A DNA stretch of 64,000 nucleotides, from positions 14,565,203 to 14,629,202 of the forward strand of contig CM065687.1 of the NCBI GenBank assembly GCA_017654935.2, written 5' to 3'. Shown piece after piece: positions 1 to 11,063 of this stretch. Every line of letters begins with the position of its first letter. The first letter of the stretch is position 1. A program made the position numbers and the translations under genes. Origin of the DNA: Phymorhynchus buccinoides (Eukaryota > Mollusca > Gastropoda > Neogastropoda > Raphitomidae). The notes beneath the pieces were generated by a model, which was not told where the DNA came from, made no database searches, and worked only from the letters and a program-made list of their open reading frames with translations.

Positions 1-63
1 ACATGGATTTATTTTTTACTTAACAATCCAATTCTACCTGGAAGATGAAAAGCTTGCGCTCTG

Positions 64-319
64 TGAAAGAAAAGTTGCCCTCCCCAGGGTATTTTGCTCT
101 GCAAATTGTCCATAACCATACACAGTCTGTTCCAGGCCATACACAGAAATACGCAGCAGGTGTTATTTCTTTGTTCATCAGATCATGTAGTGCACTTTTT
201 CTTGAAATGTGACTTCAGTAGTCATTGCTGGAAAACAGAGTTCTTGCGGTGTCCATTTACCTTTAACAAAACTGATGGACACACAGGAAATGAAATTGCT
301 GCACTTGAAGAAGCAATGA
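64..319 (+). pseudogene. Possible upstream LDL-receptor-A-like module
   Basis: An open stretch in a frame different from the receptor sequence that follows. Its translation has cysteine spacing loosely like an LDL-receptor class A module (FLCSSD...LKCDF...HC...LRC), without the acidic Ca-binding SDE triplet. It probably belongs to the ectodomain of the receptor downstream, separated by a frameshift near 317-322 where a stop interrupts the downstream frame, or it is a decayed exon. Weakly supported. Confidence 0.3.
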
Positions 320-811
320 AAGTATTCGTACTCTGTGTTCACATGTGCTGATGGTGAAAGGACCCCAGTTTCCTACACTGTAGTGTGTGACTTCAGGCAC
401 GACTGTCCTGACCACAGTGACGAGGATTTCTGTCAACATCCATTTTGTTCTAATTTCCACTGTAATAACGGCCAGTGTGTGTCAAACTCTCAATATAGGA
501 ATGAATTTTCAGACTGTCTGGACGATTCTGATGAAGTGTACAATTTTTGGAACACACAAAAATACGGAAGGGACAGAACCACCACATACATACCTCCAGA
601 ACAAAAGGTAAGCTACGGGCGCAGACTTCACATTGACCTAGACGGCACAGGCTACTTTCACCAACGAGCAATGACCACTGACCACTATTGTCCAGTGAGC
701 CACTACAGCTGTACATGCGAATGGACCTACTGCCTGCCTTTCTACACACGCTGCAACGGCTACTCTGACTGTATCAAAGGCAGAGAAATGAACAAGGCTG
801 TGCGAGACTGA
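320..811 (+). CDS. GRL101-type receptor, LDLa ectodomain part (partial)
   Basis: Extracellular part of a receptor that continues at 792. The frame shows two to three LDL-receptor class A modules: one with FTCADG...VCDFRHDCPDHSDEDFC (about 338-440), a second with FCSNFHCNNGQC...SDCLDDSDE (about 445-535) lacking one usual cysteine, and a cysteine-rich third block (YSCTCEWTYCLPF...CNGYSDC, about 700-785). LDLa modules normally bind Ca2+ through the acidic SDE motif and contact ligands. The frame ends at a TGA at 809-811, but the LDLa pattern continues in another frame from 792, so this is an artificial end: one extra base near 797-801 would explain it. No true start codon or signal peptide is visible; the 5' end lies outside the window or in earlier exons. 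Confidence 0.7.
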   Translation, partial: KYSYSVFTCADGERTPVSYTVVCDFRHDCPDHSDEDFCQHPFCSNFHCNNGQCVSNSQYRNEFSDCLDDSDEVYNFWNTQKYGRDRTTTYIPPEQKVSYGRRLHIDLDGTGYFHQRAMTTDHYCPVSHYSCTCEWTYCLPFYTRCNGYSDCIKGREMNKAVRD

Positions 812-2558
812 CCTGTGCCCGGGTTGTAGCGTTGTCCGATCTTCAACTGTGTGTGTGCATGAAGATCAGCTGTGTGACGGCTGGGGGCAGTGTCCACAGC
901 GGGATGATGAACTGATGTGTGACAGGACCTGCCCCCAGGGCTGTGTGTGTCTGGGTTTCTCTGTTCAGTGCAGGCATCGTTTCTCTGCTGATGTCTTTTC
1001 CAACCTTCGACAGGTCCATGCCTCTGGATCAGGAATGTCAACGGCTGATTTCACACAGAATTGGTATCTGGTGTTTCTTGACTTATCACATTGTTCCGTA
1101 CTAAACGTATCTGCAGTGAAGCTGGTAAATCTACAGTTCGTTGATTTGTCCAATAACATTATTGAAACTCTTGATGTGACTGTTCTCAAAGCGTCAATAA
1201 ATTTAAGAGTTCTATTGTTGACAAATAATCCACTAAGTGAAGTGAAGAATGAAATCAAGGGAATCAGCTTACATTCCTTAACGAAACTGGATCTATCACA
1301 GACACACGTTAGTATACTTGACAATGGACTGTATTTGCCCCATACAACAGGTTTAAATTTATCCTTTTCTGTGATAGAAACTATTGGTCCTCTTACTTTC
1401 AAAAACGTGCCACAACTCAAAATGCTGGATATCAGAGGAATTTTTTTGCATTATTTTTCGTTTGACATTTTATCACGTTCGGATCATTTGGAAACTATTC
1501 TGTCCTCCAACCACATGTTTTGCTGCCAGAACGTCCTCCCTGAAGACTTGCATAACAATGAGTGCATTTCTCCTCAGGGCATCCTTCCCTCGTGTGACAG
1601 ACTGCTGCCCTCTGCAATGCACAGGACTGTGTTTTGGGTGATGGCCGTGTTCGCCATTGTGGGTAACCTGGTTTGTATCACCGTGATGTTTGCCATCAAG
1701 GAAACCCTAGGAGGTGACTTTGTGTCCACCCTTGTCCACCTGAACATGGCGAACATCTTCATGGGCTGCCATGTCAGTGCTGCCCTCATTGCAGACTACA
1801 CCTTCCACGGACGATATGTCCAGATGGAACAGAAGTGGACTGGCAGTCCCCTGTGCAAAGTCACTGGTTTTCTGTCTGTGTTGTCCAGTGTGGTTTCAAT
1901 CGGTGTTGTATTTCTAATCACTGTCAATCACATGATCATTCTGCATCACTCCAGACAATCACAGATAAAGAACCAAAGTGTGATATGTGCTGTGTGTGTA
2001 GTCACCTGGTTTGTTGGAATAATGTTGTCCGCTGTACCTTTTCTCCCTGGTCTGTCCAACTGGGGTGTCCAGGGTCAGTCTGGTCTGTGTCGCCTGGCCT
2101 TGTTCGACCACTTTGCTTTTCACAGAGGTTTCCAGTGGTTCACGGCTATCATCGTTATTAATGCTATCATATCTGCCATCATCATAGCCGGTTTAATTGT
2201 TGTGCAGATTCACACACCACGTTTTCAGCTGGCTCTGGAGCCTATCAGGAGACGGGTGTATTGCGCGGTGCAGATGATGAGGGCTGTGGCAGGCACAGAT
2301 GTGCTGTGCTGGGTGTCGCTGGGTATTGTCAGGACGGTGGTGTCACAGAGTGTGGTGGTGCACGGGGTCTATAATGCCATGGTGGTGTTCCTGCTGCCCA
2401 TCAACTCAGCCCTGAATCCAGCTCTCATCCTGTTGAACATTGTCCTGCAGCATCGACAGCAGTCCAAGGACAAGACATTGCTGGAGGCTCTGAAAACCAG
2501 GTGTGGCAGAAACAAACAATTCAGCAAGCAAACAAGCAAAGTACCAAACAAACTATGA
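792..2558 (+). CDS. GRL101-type receptor, LRR and 7TM part
   Basis: C-terminal part of a rhodopsin-family receptor with the architecture of Lymnaea GRL101 and related to LGR hormone receptors. From 792 the frame completes an LDLa module (CVHEDQLCDGWGQC...RDDELMC), followed by a cysteine cap (CPQGCVC), about six leucine-rich repeats (e.g. LQFVDLSNNIIETL), a C-terminal cysteine cap (MFCCQNVLPEDL), seven hydrophobic helices (about 1620-2440) and a basic tail. The helix 3 cysteine (SPLCKVTG) and loop 2 cysteine (GLCRLALF) that normally pair are present. The helix 3 D/E-R-Y motif is absent (VNHMIIL), and the helix 7 NPxxY reads NPALI, so coupling may be altered. The stop is TGA at 2556-2558. Expected in the plasma membrane; ligand unknown. 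The family is clear; whether the locus works depends on the frameshift near 800. Confidence 0.85.
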   Translation, partial: TRLCETDLCPGCSVVRSSTVCVHEDQLCDGWGQCPQRDDELMCDRTCPQGCVCLGFSVQCRHRFSADVFSNLRQVHASGSGMSTADFTQNWYLVFLDLSHCSVLNVSAVKLVNLQFVDLSNNIIETLDVTVLKASINLRVLLLTNNPLSEVKNEIKGISLHSLTKLDLSQTHVSILDNGLYLPHTTGLNLSFSVIETIGPLTFKNVPQLKMLDIRGIFLHYFSFDILSRSDHLETILSSNHMFCCQNVLPEDLHNNECISPQGILPSCDRLLPSAMHRTVFWVMAVFAIVGNLVCITVMFAIKETLGGDFVSTLVHLNMANIFMGCHVSAALIADYTFHGRYVQMEQKWTGSPLCKVTGFLSVLSSVVSIGVVFLITVNHMIILHHSRQSQIKNQSVICAVCVVTWFVGIMLSAVPFLPGLSNWGVQGQSGLCRLALFDHFAFHRGFQWFTAIIVINAIISAIIIAGLIVVQIHTPRFQLALEPIRRRVYCAVQMMRAVAGTDVLCWVSLGIVRTVVSQSVVVHGVYNAMVVFLLPINSALNPALILLNIVLQHRQQSKDKTLLEALKTRCGRNKQFSKQTSKVPNKL

Positions 2559-2767
2559 GTTCAATACAAGACAACAGTCACATTGCTGTTCTTTTCTTTT
2601 TTTCAGGCCCAGCTCTCTCACAGTTACTGCTGTTGTTAAGGTTTCCACCCTTGTGTTTGCTGTTGGTGCTGTAAGCCCTACCTGGTCGTGAAATGGGAGA
2701 TAATGTTATTGTAGCTTTTATGATACACTGCCAAACTTATCTGATTGGTACACGACAAATGGAACGA

Positions 2768-3056
2768 GTGTATATCATTATCCATCATCATTGTCCTCAT
2801 GATTTTCTTCATCATCATCATCATCATTATTTTCCATCATCATCGTCATCACCATCATCATAATCCTCATCAACAACAAAATTATCACCATCCTCATCAT
2901 CACCAACAACATTGTCATCATCATCATCACAATCATCATCATCCTCTTTAACAACAACATTATTATCAACATTATCAATCATCATCATTATCACTAGGAG
3001 TCATTATCATCATCATAATTATCAAACATAATCATCATCAACAACAACAAAAACAG
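2768..3056. repeat. (ATC/CAT)n trinucleotide-rich tract
   Basis: About 290 bases dominated by ATC/CAT triplets with interruptions. The long His- or Met/Asp-rich frames seen across it are low-complexity artefacts. Confidence 0.9.
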
Positions 3057-3824
3057 TACAGTAATTACTCTTGCAATTGATATTTTTGTTGTTGCTGTTG
3101 TCGTTGTCTGTCTCCGCTGGTTTCTCTCAGTCTGTGACAATAATATTATTAAAAACAAATACAAAACAATAAACAAACATTAAAAAACCCCACCGATATC
3201 AACCAAACAAACCTTTCATCATTACACCACCGTTCAAATTGTGAGTGCGAGCAAATGGATGATCCGGACTGTCACTTGAAGATGTTTCTTTATTCACCAA
3301 CAGTTGATAGGCCTATTTTAAAGGCTTGAGGATTTCATTCACTGGAAAGCACACAGTCAATGGTCTTGATACTGCTTTGTCAATAGTAGGTAGGCCCTAC
3401 CTGCCAAGGCAATATTTTGATCAATGTTGGTCTTCATCAATTATAAACATCAGAAAGGATCCGGTGAACTTTTAATAACCATGCTATTGTTTGTGTTATG
3501 AAGAATTAGTATAGTGGACATTTTTTGAAGATGATTTAAAAAGTTCTACACACACAAAATATCAAAGCAACTTAGTTTGAGAGAAGCCCTCCAGAATAGG
3601 GGAGTGTCACAGTAAAGTTCAGTTGTCAGCCAGCTATCTATTCCCTGTAAATAAGTATTATCATTTCTTTCCATTGGCATTTACCTTCAAACCTTTCGCA
3701 CTACACTCAATTTCTGAACCAACATTTAATTGAACATCCATTTTGTCCAGATGAGGATGATAGTGAAATCGTAAAGATTATGCTGTTGTGTGTTCCACCG
3801 GGTTTTCGTTGTTGCTGTTTGTTA
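3057..3824. other. Non-coding stretch, nothing recognised
   Basis: AT-rich sequence without a supported exon, RNA gene or repeat family. Confidence 0.5.
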
Positions 3825-3889
3825 GAGGGGGGGGGGGGGGGGGGGGTGGGGGGGGGGGGGGGAGGGGGGGAGAGGGGGTGGGGGGGAGG
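3825..3889. repeat. G-rich tract
   Basis: About 65 bases almost entirely G on the + strand with a few A/T interruptions. Length is probably unreliable in the assembly; G-quadruplex formation is plausible. Confidence 0.85.
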
Positions 3890-5313
3890 TCTCAAAGTGC
3901 ACTGCTGCTTTGGAAACTGGTTTTCTTCTCTATTTTGCTAGAACGGTCTAGGGCATATTGGAACAACAGACTTTTCCAACATTTAATGGAAAGAATTTTC
4001 TTCACAAACGCTTGACCTGAATAATGTTAAAATGATAATTAAAACTGTGATAAGCTAATTTACTTATAAGTTGTAATTTTGGGGAAGGCCACCCTAAATA
4101 GCTGATCAATAAAAGATGTAGTGCAACACTAGTAGCTTTCTGAGTGGTGGTGTTTTTGCCAGTAGGCTCTGCAGTCATGAAAAACGGGCTGGGTACACCC
4201 ATGGGACACTTTCACAAGGACTCCTTCGCGTCATATCTAATTGGTCACTAAGTCGAAAGCAGGTATATGCCTTGCATGCTTAATGGAATGTCCCGTGCAT
4301 GCCTACACCTACATAACATAGCACAGGCTTCCAAGGCTGGTATAGGCCTGCTCTTGTGCTGGTAGGGCAGGTGAGTGGAGTGCGTCTCTGGGTCCCATCA
4401 GCACCATCGGGTGTTTCTATTTCATTGTTTTAGTTTCGGTACCCCACCTCTCCCCCCTCGAATTTTCTCATAAACAAATTCAATAAAAAGCAATGTTTTG
4501 CTTTGCTTGGGTAAGAATTGAATTAATTTATATATATAGGGTAAGAGATAAAGTTAGTGCTGGGCTGTGGTTATTTTCACAATATAAAAAGACAACTGCA
4601 TTGAACCGGCATTGAGTTTGAAAGCCAAGACCATAATTATGAGGGGTACCTAAACTTCACCTTTGCCCAGTATTTGTATAATTTTATCTTTTTTTGAAAT
4701 TATAACTTGATTACAATTTGCGCTATAATTCCCCTCATTTCGCTCAAGTCCTTATTTAACATTGCCATTGTGTTGATTTTTCTTGACTCCATTTTTAAGG
4801 GTAATTAATAGTGTGAACTTTCCATATGATTATAAGAGTGTTTTAGATTTGCAAAAGTGACCACATTCTCTCATAATCGTGGTGAAAACAACATTTAAAG
4901 GAAAGGCATTGTTTACATAGTTTCTTTGTTGCTTGTGCCAACAGTTGTAATCAAATGAGTGTACTATTTTACATTATTCTATGCATATTGACATGCGTGC
5001 TGACAGGTACTTATATGTTGGCGTAATGCACACTGAAGGAGATATCCGGGCTCTTGTTGGTGAAAAATCGTTTCAAATCGGCTCTCAGGGGAAAATATGT
5101 TTTTTGTTGACTACTGTAGTTTGAAGAATAAAGTTTTCTCACCTGTTTTGGCTATATCGTTTTCGTCTCTAACTCGTCTAAAGCCGCAACTGAAATGTTG
5201 GCTTTTTTCTAAGCACGGGGTTTGATTGTGGCCACGCTCAGCGAAGAAGAATTTGATAATTATTTTACTTGTGACGCAACATGCAGCCTGACGTAGAAAC
5301 CCCCCCAACTCTG
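3890..5313. other. Non-coding stretch
   Basis: No exon or RNA gene recognised. It contains one half of an inverted repeat pair (4143-4228), listed separately. Confidence 0.5.
4143..4228 (+). repeat. Inverted repeat half, partner at 6441-6522
   Basis: An 85-base segment (key words GCTCTGCAGTCATGAAAAAC, CCATGGGACACTTTCACAAG) recurs in reverse complement at 6441-6522 with substitutions and small indels. The pair brackets about 2.2 kb. It could be two copies of one dispersed repeat or the ends of an old element. Confidence 0.65.
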
Positions 5314-5542
5314 GCGTTAAAAACTATTTTGTCTCATGATGTGTATAATAAACTAGTTTGAGTACTGATTTGGACATTAAAAACTATATTGTGTCATGAT
5401 GTGTCTAAGAAACTAGTTGAAATACTGATTTGGACGTTGAAAAACTATTTTGTGTCATGATGTGTAGTACTGATTTGGACGTTAAAAACTATATTGTGTC
5501 ATGGTGTGTCTAAGAAACTAGTTGGAATACTGAGTTGGACAC
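5314..5542 (+). repeat. Tandem repeat, about 62-bp unit
   Basis: About 3.5 copies of a unit built around AAAAACTATATTGTGTCATG followed by GTGTCTAAGAAACTAGTT and ACTGATTTGGACGTT. The third copy is internally shortened. Confidence 0.9.
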
Positions 5543-6440
5543 AACTGTCGTTTCTTTTGAATTCCCAGAGTGTTTGTGATTGTTGGAGTTCAGCCCTTTG
5601 TCTTCTGCAGCCATTTTTAGTAGACGGTGTCTTGCAGCGAAAATCAATGAAAGGTACAGTTTGACACATAAGTGTGCAGTTCATGCGCCGACAGCAGCGC
5701 ATTGACATCGACATCATGCGATTGTACTTCCTTCACGTTCAGAGCCTGTCATCATTTCCTCTTTCGACTCAGTTCAAAGTCTCGTTTAGCAGACGATTTT
5801 TTTTCAATTTCTGAGCATCGATCTATTTAAAAAACAAAACTAAAATCCAGAAAATTCGCCCTTTCACTGCGTTCATGGCATTTGTTTATGTTCATCTAAA
5901 CAACGCAATCGAAAGCCTATCTGAAAGCGTTTATATTTCATTAGCGAAAACAGATAATTTTAATTGTACTTTGTAGTCATAAAACATCCCATGTTCATTT
6001 ATAACGCTTCTAATGTGTCACGTTTTCATGCCAATGTTCTGAAATGACCTATATAAGTTTAGGCACAATTAAGGACATTAAATCTGTGCAGTTGCTATTG
6101 AATGAACACCCGGGGTCGTTTCACAAGGGCGAACGCTCGTAGCTTGTTCGCACAATTCGGCAGAAAAACGGCCCTAAGAAACACCTTTGGTTTGTCGATA
6201 GTTTGGCGAGCGCTCTGAGCCTCTCCCCAAGCAAGCAATCGGTGAACTATCACGTGACTTGCAAGGGGTTAATACATTTGTTGTTGTTGATTGGCCCATT
6301 AAGGTATGGTTAAAATGATACCTTTTTTGCCAACCAGACAAGAGCTTGTAATATTCTTCCGCAAACGTTTTGTAACGTCGTTTCTTAGTCGCCGAATAGC
6401 GACCCCTAGTGAAACTCATCCCTGATGTAATTTTCTTTTA
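5543..6440. other. Non-coding stretch
   Basis: No gene recognised; moderately GC-rich islands around 6110-6250 with no supported exon. Confidence 0.4.
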
Positions 6441-6522
6441 AAGTCCTTGCGAAAGTGTCCCCATGGGAGTAGCAGCCCGTTTTTTTATGACTGCAGAGCC
6501 CACCGGCAAAAGACACCCCACC
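6441..6522 (-). repeat. Inverted repeat half, partner at 4143-4228
   Basis: Reverse-complement match to 4143-4228 (GAAAGTGTCCCCATGGGAGT, TTATGACTGCAGAGCCCACC). Confidence 0.65.
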
Positions 6523-6767
6523 TAGAGAAACCTATCACGCATCCAACAGCTCCCACTAAGGACAGGTTGAGGCCAGTGCATCTCCAGACAAAGCCATTAT
6601 CATGCAATCATACATTGATGGTTTCCCAGACATTATCTTTTGTGAATTGCGTCGTTTCAAGTCGACGATTCTGTTTATTACAAATTATTCAATGTTTACG
6701 TCTCTTGCTTCGTGATGAATAAATGTTTTTCTTCTGTTCTACATAAATGTGTGTGTGCGCGTGCGTG

Positions 6768-6789
6768 TATGAGAGAGAGAGAGAGAGAC

Positions 6790-6833
<44 letters not shown>

Positions 6834-6852
6834 GAGAGGAGAGGAGAGGAGA

Positions 6853-6899
<47 letters not shown>

Positions 6900-6900
6900 A
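6768..6900. repeat. (GA)n microsatellite
   Basis: Interrupted GA repeat with a GGAGA subdomain. The Ser/Leu- and Arg/Glu-rich frames across it are artefacts. Confidence 0.95.
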
Positions 6901-7794
6901 TGAATACACTTCAAGCATGTAAAATACCATCGTTGTTGTGTTCTGTGTGGGTGAGGGTAATAAAGGGAAACCTGCCACGTCCTTTTTCTTTGAGGACGAT
7001 GTTGGCTTCGATTCCCGTTGATTCTTGCTCATGCACAGCTAGGCGGAGGGTGTCGTAAGCAACTTTGGTGGAGGTGAGTTAATTTAAGGAGAGTTATCTA
7101 CCTTTGATTATGTTCACTCTGTCATTCTCTCTCTTCTTGCCTCAATACTTCAATGTTTCAATCAACCATGTACAACCAGTCTCATCATGTTCCTGACGGT
7201 GCAGCAAGACGTACCAAATGTCAAAGTGTGCATGGAACAGAACCGACACGAAATCAATAACGTTGGAGTGCGCCAGTCTGCCGTTTCCGACCACGTCTGC
7301 CAGGTAGCAGAAGGGGCAGCTGCTGTTCCGGAGGGCTGGGCTAACATCTATTAATACTGGAGATGCCTTGCTAAGAGTGCATCCCCACCCTGTAGGCAAA
7401 AAGGGGTTCAGGACAGCAAACGTTTTGGGGAAGGTCCCCAAAGGCCAACTAATCCCCAAGGCTGCCGCACTAAGAGCCGGGGCGGATGCCTCCTAGTTTG
7501 AGAGGCGTGGTCTTTCCCGTGATTTTCCATTTCTGTAAAAAAGCATTTAGTGGGGCATGGCTCGCACTTGGTGTTGGCCCCCTACTTCGGGCTAATGTCA
7601 ACCAATGATATAAGCTGTTTGAGAAACATCTTACAAAAGGTTGCCATAACAACTCTACATGTTCAGACTGTCTTCATACTTCAGAAACTGTATTTAATAA
7701 GGATAAGAATTTAGGCTGAGCCTAATCTTACAGTCTGTCCTTGGTTCTAAACAAGCATCATGTAAAATTACTAATACTATCAATGAACATTGAT
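6901..7794. other. Non-coding stretch with a dispersed-repeat piece
   Basis: No host exon recognised. The segment about 7430-7540 (GGGGAAGGTCCCCAAAGG, then CAACTAATCCCCA and AGTTTGAGAG) matches 29670-29760 and its mirror 41200-41260, so it belongs to a dispersed family, probably a LINE 3' region. Confidence 0.6.
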
Positions 7795-7901
7795 GAGAGA
7801 GGAGAGAGAGAGAGAGAGAGCAGAGAGAGGAGAGAAGAGAGAGAGAGATGAGAGGAGAGAGAGAAGAGAGAGGAGAGAGAGGAGCGGAGAGAGAGAGAGA
7901 T
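7795..7901. repeat. (GA)n microsatellite
   Basis: Interrupted GA repeat. Confidence 0.95.
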
Positions 7902-8194
7902 GTACGTAAGAAATCAAGGCATGCCGAGATAAGATTTTCCTCAGCAACTTAGTAAGTCTATAGTCTTTAGCAACGTGAGGCCGGGATGCGGGCAGAAGAC
8001 ACATCAACAATGAAGGCACAGAGACATACAAAGTTTCAACTTCACAACTTCGCCTGTAAGAAACTCGAAACTCGAAATGTTTAATGAGGATAGATGAATA
8101 AGTAAACATACTTCTTTTCATCCGGTCCTCTAAAAGTAAAAAAATGAAGAAAAATACGAATAAACAAACAAATAGATCAATCAATCAATCATCA

Positions 8195-8440
8195 ACTAGA
8201 GAGAGAGTGGGAAGAGTGGGACAGAGATGGATGAGATGAGAGAGAGAGAGAGAGAGAGAGAGATGAGAGAGAGGAGAGAGAGATGAGAGAGAGAAGAGGA
8301 AAGAGAGAGAGAGGATGAGAAGAGAGATAGTGAGAGAGATTGTGAGAGTCACACTCAGATCCGAGAAGAGAGAGAGAGAGAGAGAGAGATAGAGAGAGAC
8401 TTTATTCAACCTCAGAGAGAGAGAGAGAGAGGGGAGATAA

Positions 8441-8479
<39 letters not shown>

Positions 8480-8546
8480 TGAGAGAGAGAGAGAGAGAGA
8501 GAGAATGAGAGAGAGAGAGAAGAAGAAGAAGAAGAAGAAGAAGAGA
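8195..8546. repeat. (GA)n / (GAA)n microsatellite block
   Basis: About 350 bases of interrupted GA repeat ending in a short GAA run near 8521-8544. Confidence 0.95.
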
Positions 8547-8726
8547 TTAAGTCGAACAACAAAAAATGGTCTCTGGTAAGACTGTTCAATTTGCCCAGTT
8601 AGTGGAGTGCGGTACATAATTATCCTAAACGCAGGCCCTTCACTCACATATCTTTTCAAGTTCAAGTTCAAATATACTCAATAATATAAAAGCACATGTA
8701 CACGTTAACATTATTAACATCACTAT

Positions 8727-8872
8727 TTCCCCATGGCAACACAGCGAGTTGTAAGTCATATTATGAGTGGCCTAACACTGTGTTGCCATGGGGACATAGA
8801 TATATTTTGTGAATAACTATCAACTGAACAGATACCTTAGCATGACTTACAACTCACTGTGTTGCCATCCAG
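8727..8872. repeat. Inverted repeat around CCATGGCAACACAG
   Basis: The segment 8731-8759 (CATGGCAACACAG, then GAGTTGTAAGTCAT) is repeated as its reverse complement at 8842-8868 (ATGACTTACAACTC, then CTGTGTTGCCAT), with a loop of about 80 bases. A third, partial inverted copy of the outer word lies at about 8779-8795. Could be a small MITE or a hairpin-forming relic. Confidence 0.75.
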
Positions 8873-9386
8873 TGCTATTTTGTGAATAATGTACTGTATG
8901 TACAGAAACGTAACCGTGCCAAAATATGTATGCAAACCCCTTAACAGCCAGAAGAAAAATTAGAAAATATTGATTTTTTTTAATTATAAAGTTTGAACCA
9001 AACCTCTTAGAAAATGGTCTAGAGATATACCTTTCCTGGCTTATCTAAAGTAAACCAAGAACCATTATTCTAGGTCTATGACATAAAAAGTGATGACATC
9101 ATTATTGATGTCATCAACTACGAGCGGCACTCGTAGCAAGCAGTGAAGGGGTAGAATAAAAGAAAGGCTGTGGTCTGATACGACAATAGGATGGATTCCC
9201 CTAAATTACCTCATGAAATTAAATACTTCAGCATTTTGAACAAGGCGATATGCAACAAACTATTTTTCACTAGAAAGCTTTTCTGCAGAATTTGAAGATC
9301 CCTTCTAGTATAACCATCCATCCTTTCAACAACAAAAACCACAAATTGCACAGAAAGTTTGCAACCCACTAGACTATTCCCGGGAA
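8873..9386. other. Non-coding stretch
   Basis: No supported gene. May include unrecognisable LINE sequence upstream of the RNase H fragment. Confidence 0.35.
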
Positions 9387-10408
9387 ATGCTTTCTATGGC
9401 AGGCCTGGAAATAGATGATATTGAAACCCACCCAAAATTCCCTATTCCACATTGGGAATGGGAATCAGCAAACTTTGACATCTCACTACACCAGATGTAT
9501 TCCAAATCAATTCAATCATACCTACTATCAGTTGCTGCTAAAGAAAAAATCTCTGAAATTCAACACCATTTATTGATTTACACAGACGGATCCAAGATCT
9601 CCGAATCACAAATAGGTTGCGCTTTCACCATTCCAACCCTCAAAATTACTAAATCCTTTTGTCTAAATCCAAAAATCTCAATATTTAGTGCAGAACTCTG
9701 GGCAATCCTTGAAGCCTGCTTTTTTTTTATTAATGAATTCCAAAATCACCTTTCCAAGTTACAATTCTTACAGATTCTCTATCCTCAGTGCAAGCACTGC
9801 AGAATAATACCAAAAATAGAAGAAAAATTATTCAAGAAATACAAAACCTAATACATCAAATAAGAATTAAAGGCACTGATTTAACTATAATGTGGATTCC
9901 TTCCCATCTGGGACTGAAGGGGAATGACCTCGCGGATATAGCTGCCAAAAGGGCAGCAGAACATACCGAGGGCCAGACCATAAACATTAAATTATCCCTC
10001 TCTGAATTCAAAAACCACTTAACACGTTGTGTGTTCTGGAGGTGGGCCGATGAGTTGGATTCATACTCCGTGGCCCACTCCCGGTACATGAAATGTATTA
10101 AAGATGGACTCTTTCTATCTGTCCCCTACAAAATTCAGGGCAGAATCAACAGATTCTACACTGACTCCATCTACTGTAAATGTAAGAGCTCCCCATGCAA
10201 ATGCGGATAAATCTTGAGTTTAAAGCATATTTTTAATCCCTGTAATCAGATGAAGAATGAACTACAACCTGTTATAGATAAATTTGAACAAAATAATCTA
10301 ACATACAATGAAAAATATATTTTAAGTAAACACGATAAATTAGGTTGGTCACCAATAGTTTGGCTCGCCGAGACAATTGGCCAGGCGTCATTCAATCATC
10401 TTATATAA
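9387..10408 (+). pseudogene. LINE fragment encoding an RNase H domain, frameshifted
   Basis: Relic of the 3' coding region of a non-LTR retrotransposon that carried RNase H (which removes RNA from RNA-DNA hybrids). The first frame has LLIYTDGSKI (first catalytic Asp) and SAELWAILEA (Glu). The next conserved block, TDSLSSVQALQNN (second Asp), is in another frame from about 9770, followed by IMWIPSHLGLKGNDLADIAA (final His/Asp region). At least one frameshift between about 9720 and 9770, near a T8 run, separates them. A third open piece (10214-10408) continues the C-terminal region. RNase H suggests the I/R1/Jockey side of LINEs. Inactive. Confidence 0.85.
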
Positions 10409-10638
10409 AATTAAAATTTGTACTTGTTGGTGGGGATGGAGTCCCCCCGGGGCGCGGGCCAAACACCTACCTGCATTCCTGCTCCCTTTCCCTCCTTCCC
10501 CTTTTTAACTAAAACATGCGCCTGATGGGCCGAAGCGACTATTTTGAGCCCACCATTTTTTAAAGTCCCTTCCCCCTGCAGATGGGTGTCCGGCGCGCGC
10601 AACGGGGGGTTCTTTCGTAGCCGTCGCGCTTTTGCGCT

Positions 10639-10677
<39 letters not shown>

Positions 10678-11011
10678 TTTTTGGGACTACTTAAGCGGTG
10701 CCTTGCCACTGCTCGGGGCTGAGAGGAGGGGTCCCTTTCCCTCCCTCCCTCCGTTCGAGCATACAAGAATCGTTAACCATCCCCACCTTCACCTTCACCA
10801 TCATTACTATTACCAGTTAATCCTTTACATTTTGTAGCTCAAAATCACTTAGTTTTTTAGGACTCCATCATGACATCAAGGGCGGGAGAGTTTTTGTTGC
10901 TACCTCCCCTTGGGATCAGATGGAACAAATAAAATAAAATTACTTGTATTAATAATAGTAATGGAGGCCTCTGGCGATGTTCCCCCACTTGTTAACAACA
11001 TTATCATATAA
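10409..11011. other. Non-coding stretch with a C36-type homopolymer
   Basis: GC-rich 10430-10760 with a long uninterrupted C run (about 10643-10678), whose true length is unlikely to be resolved, then AT-rich sequence. No exon recognised. Confidence 0.6.
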
Positions 11012-11063
11012 CATAATAGATTCTGACTGAGACTGGGTTCGCCCACTTAAAAAACTAACTACC
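11012..11063 (+). repeat. Direct repeat copy 1 near the inverted-repeat boundary
   Basis: Contains GATTCTGACTGAGACTGGGT then TCGCCCACTTAAAAAACTAA. A near-identical copy lies at 11427-11475; the two bracket about 360 AT-rich bases. Confidence 0.85.

Noticed and set aside
2745..2978. His-rich or Met/Asp-rich proteins
   Set aside because: Produced by an ATC trinucleotide repeat in several frames on both strands.
6689..8671. Ser-Leu and Arg-Glu repeat proteins
   Set aside because: Open only because GA repeats lack stops in several frames.
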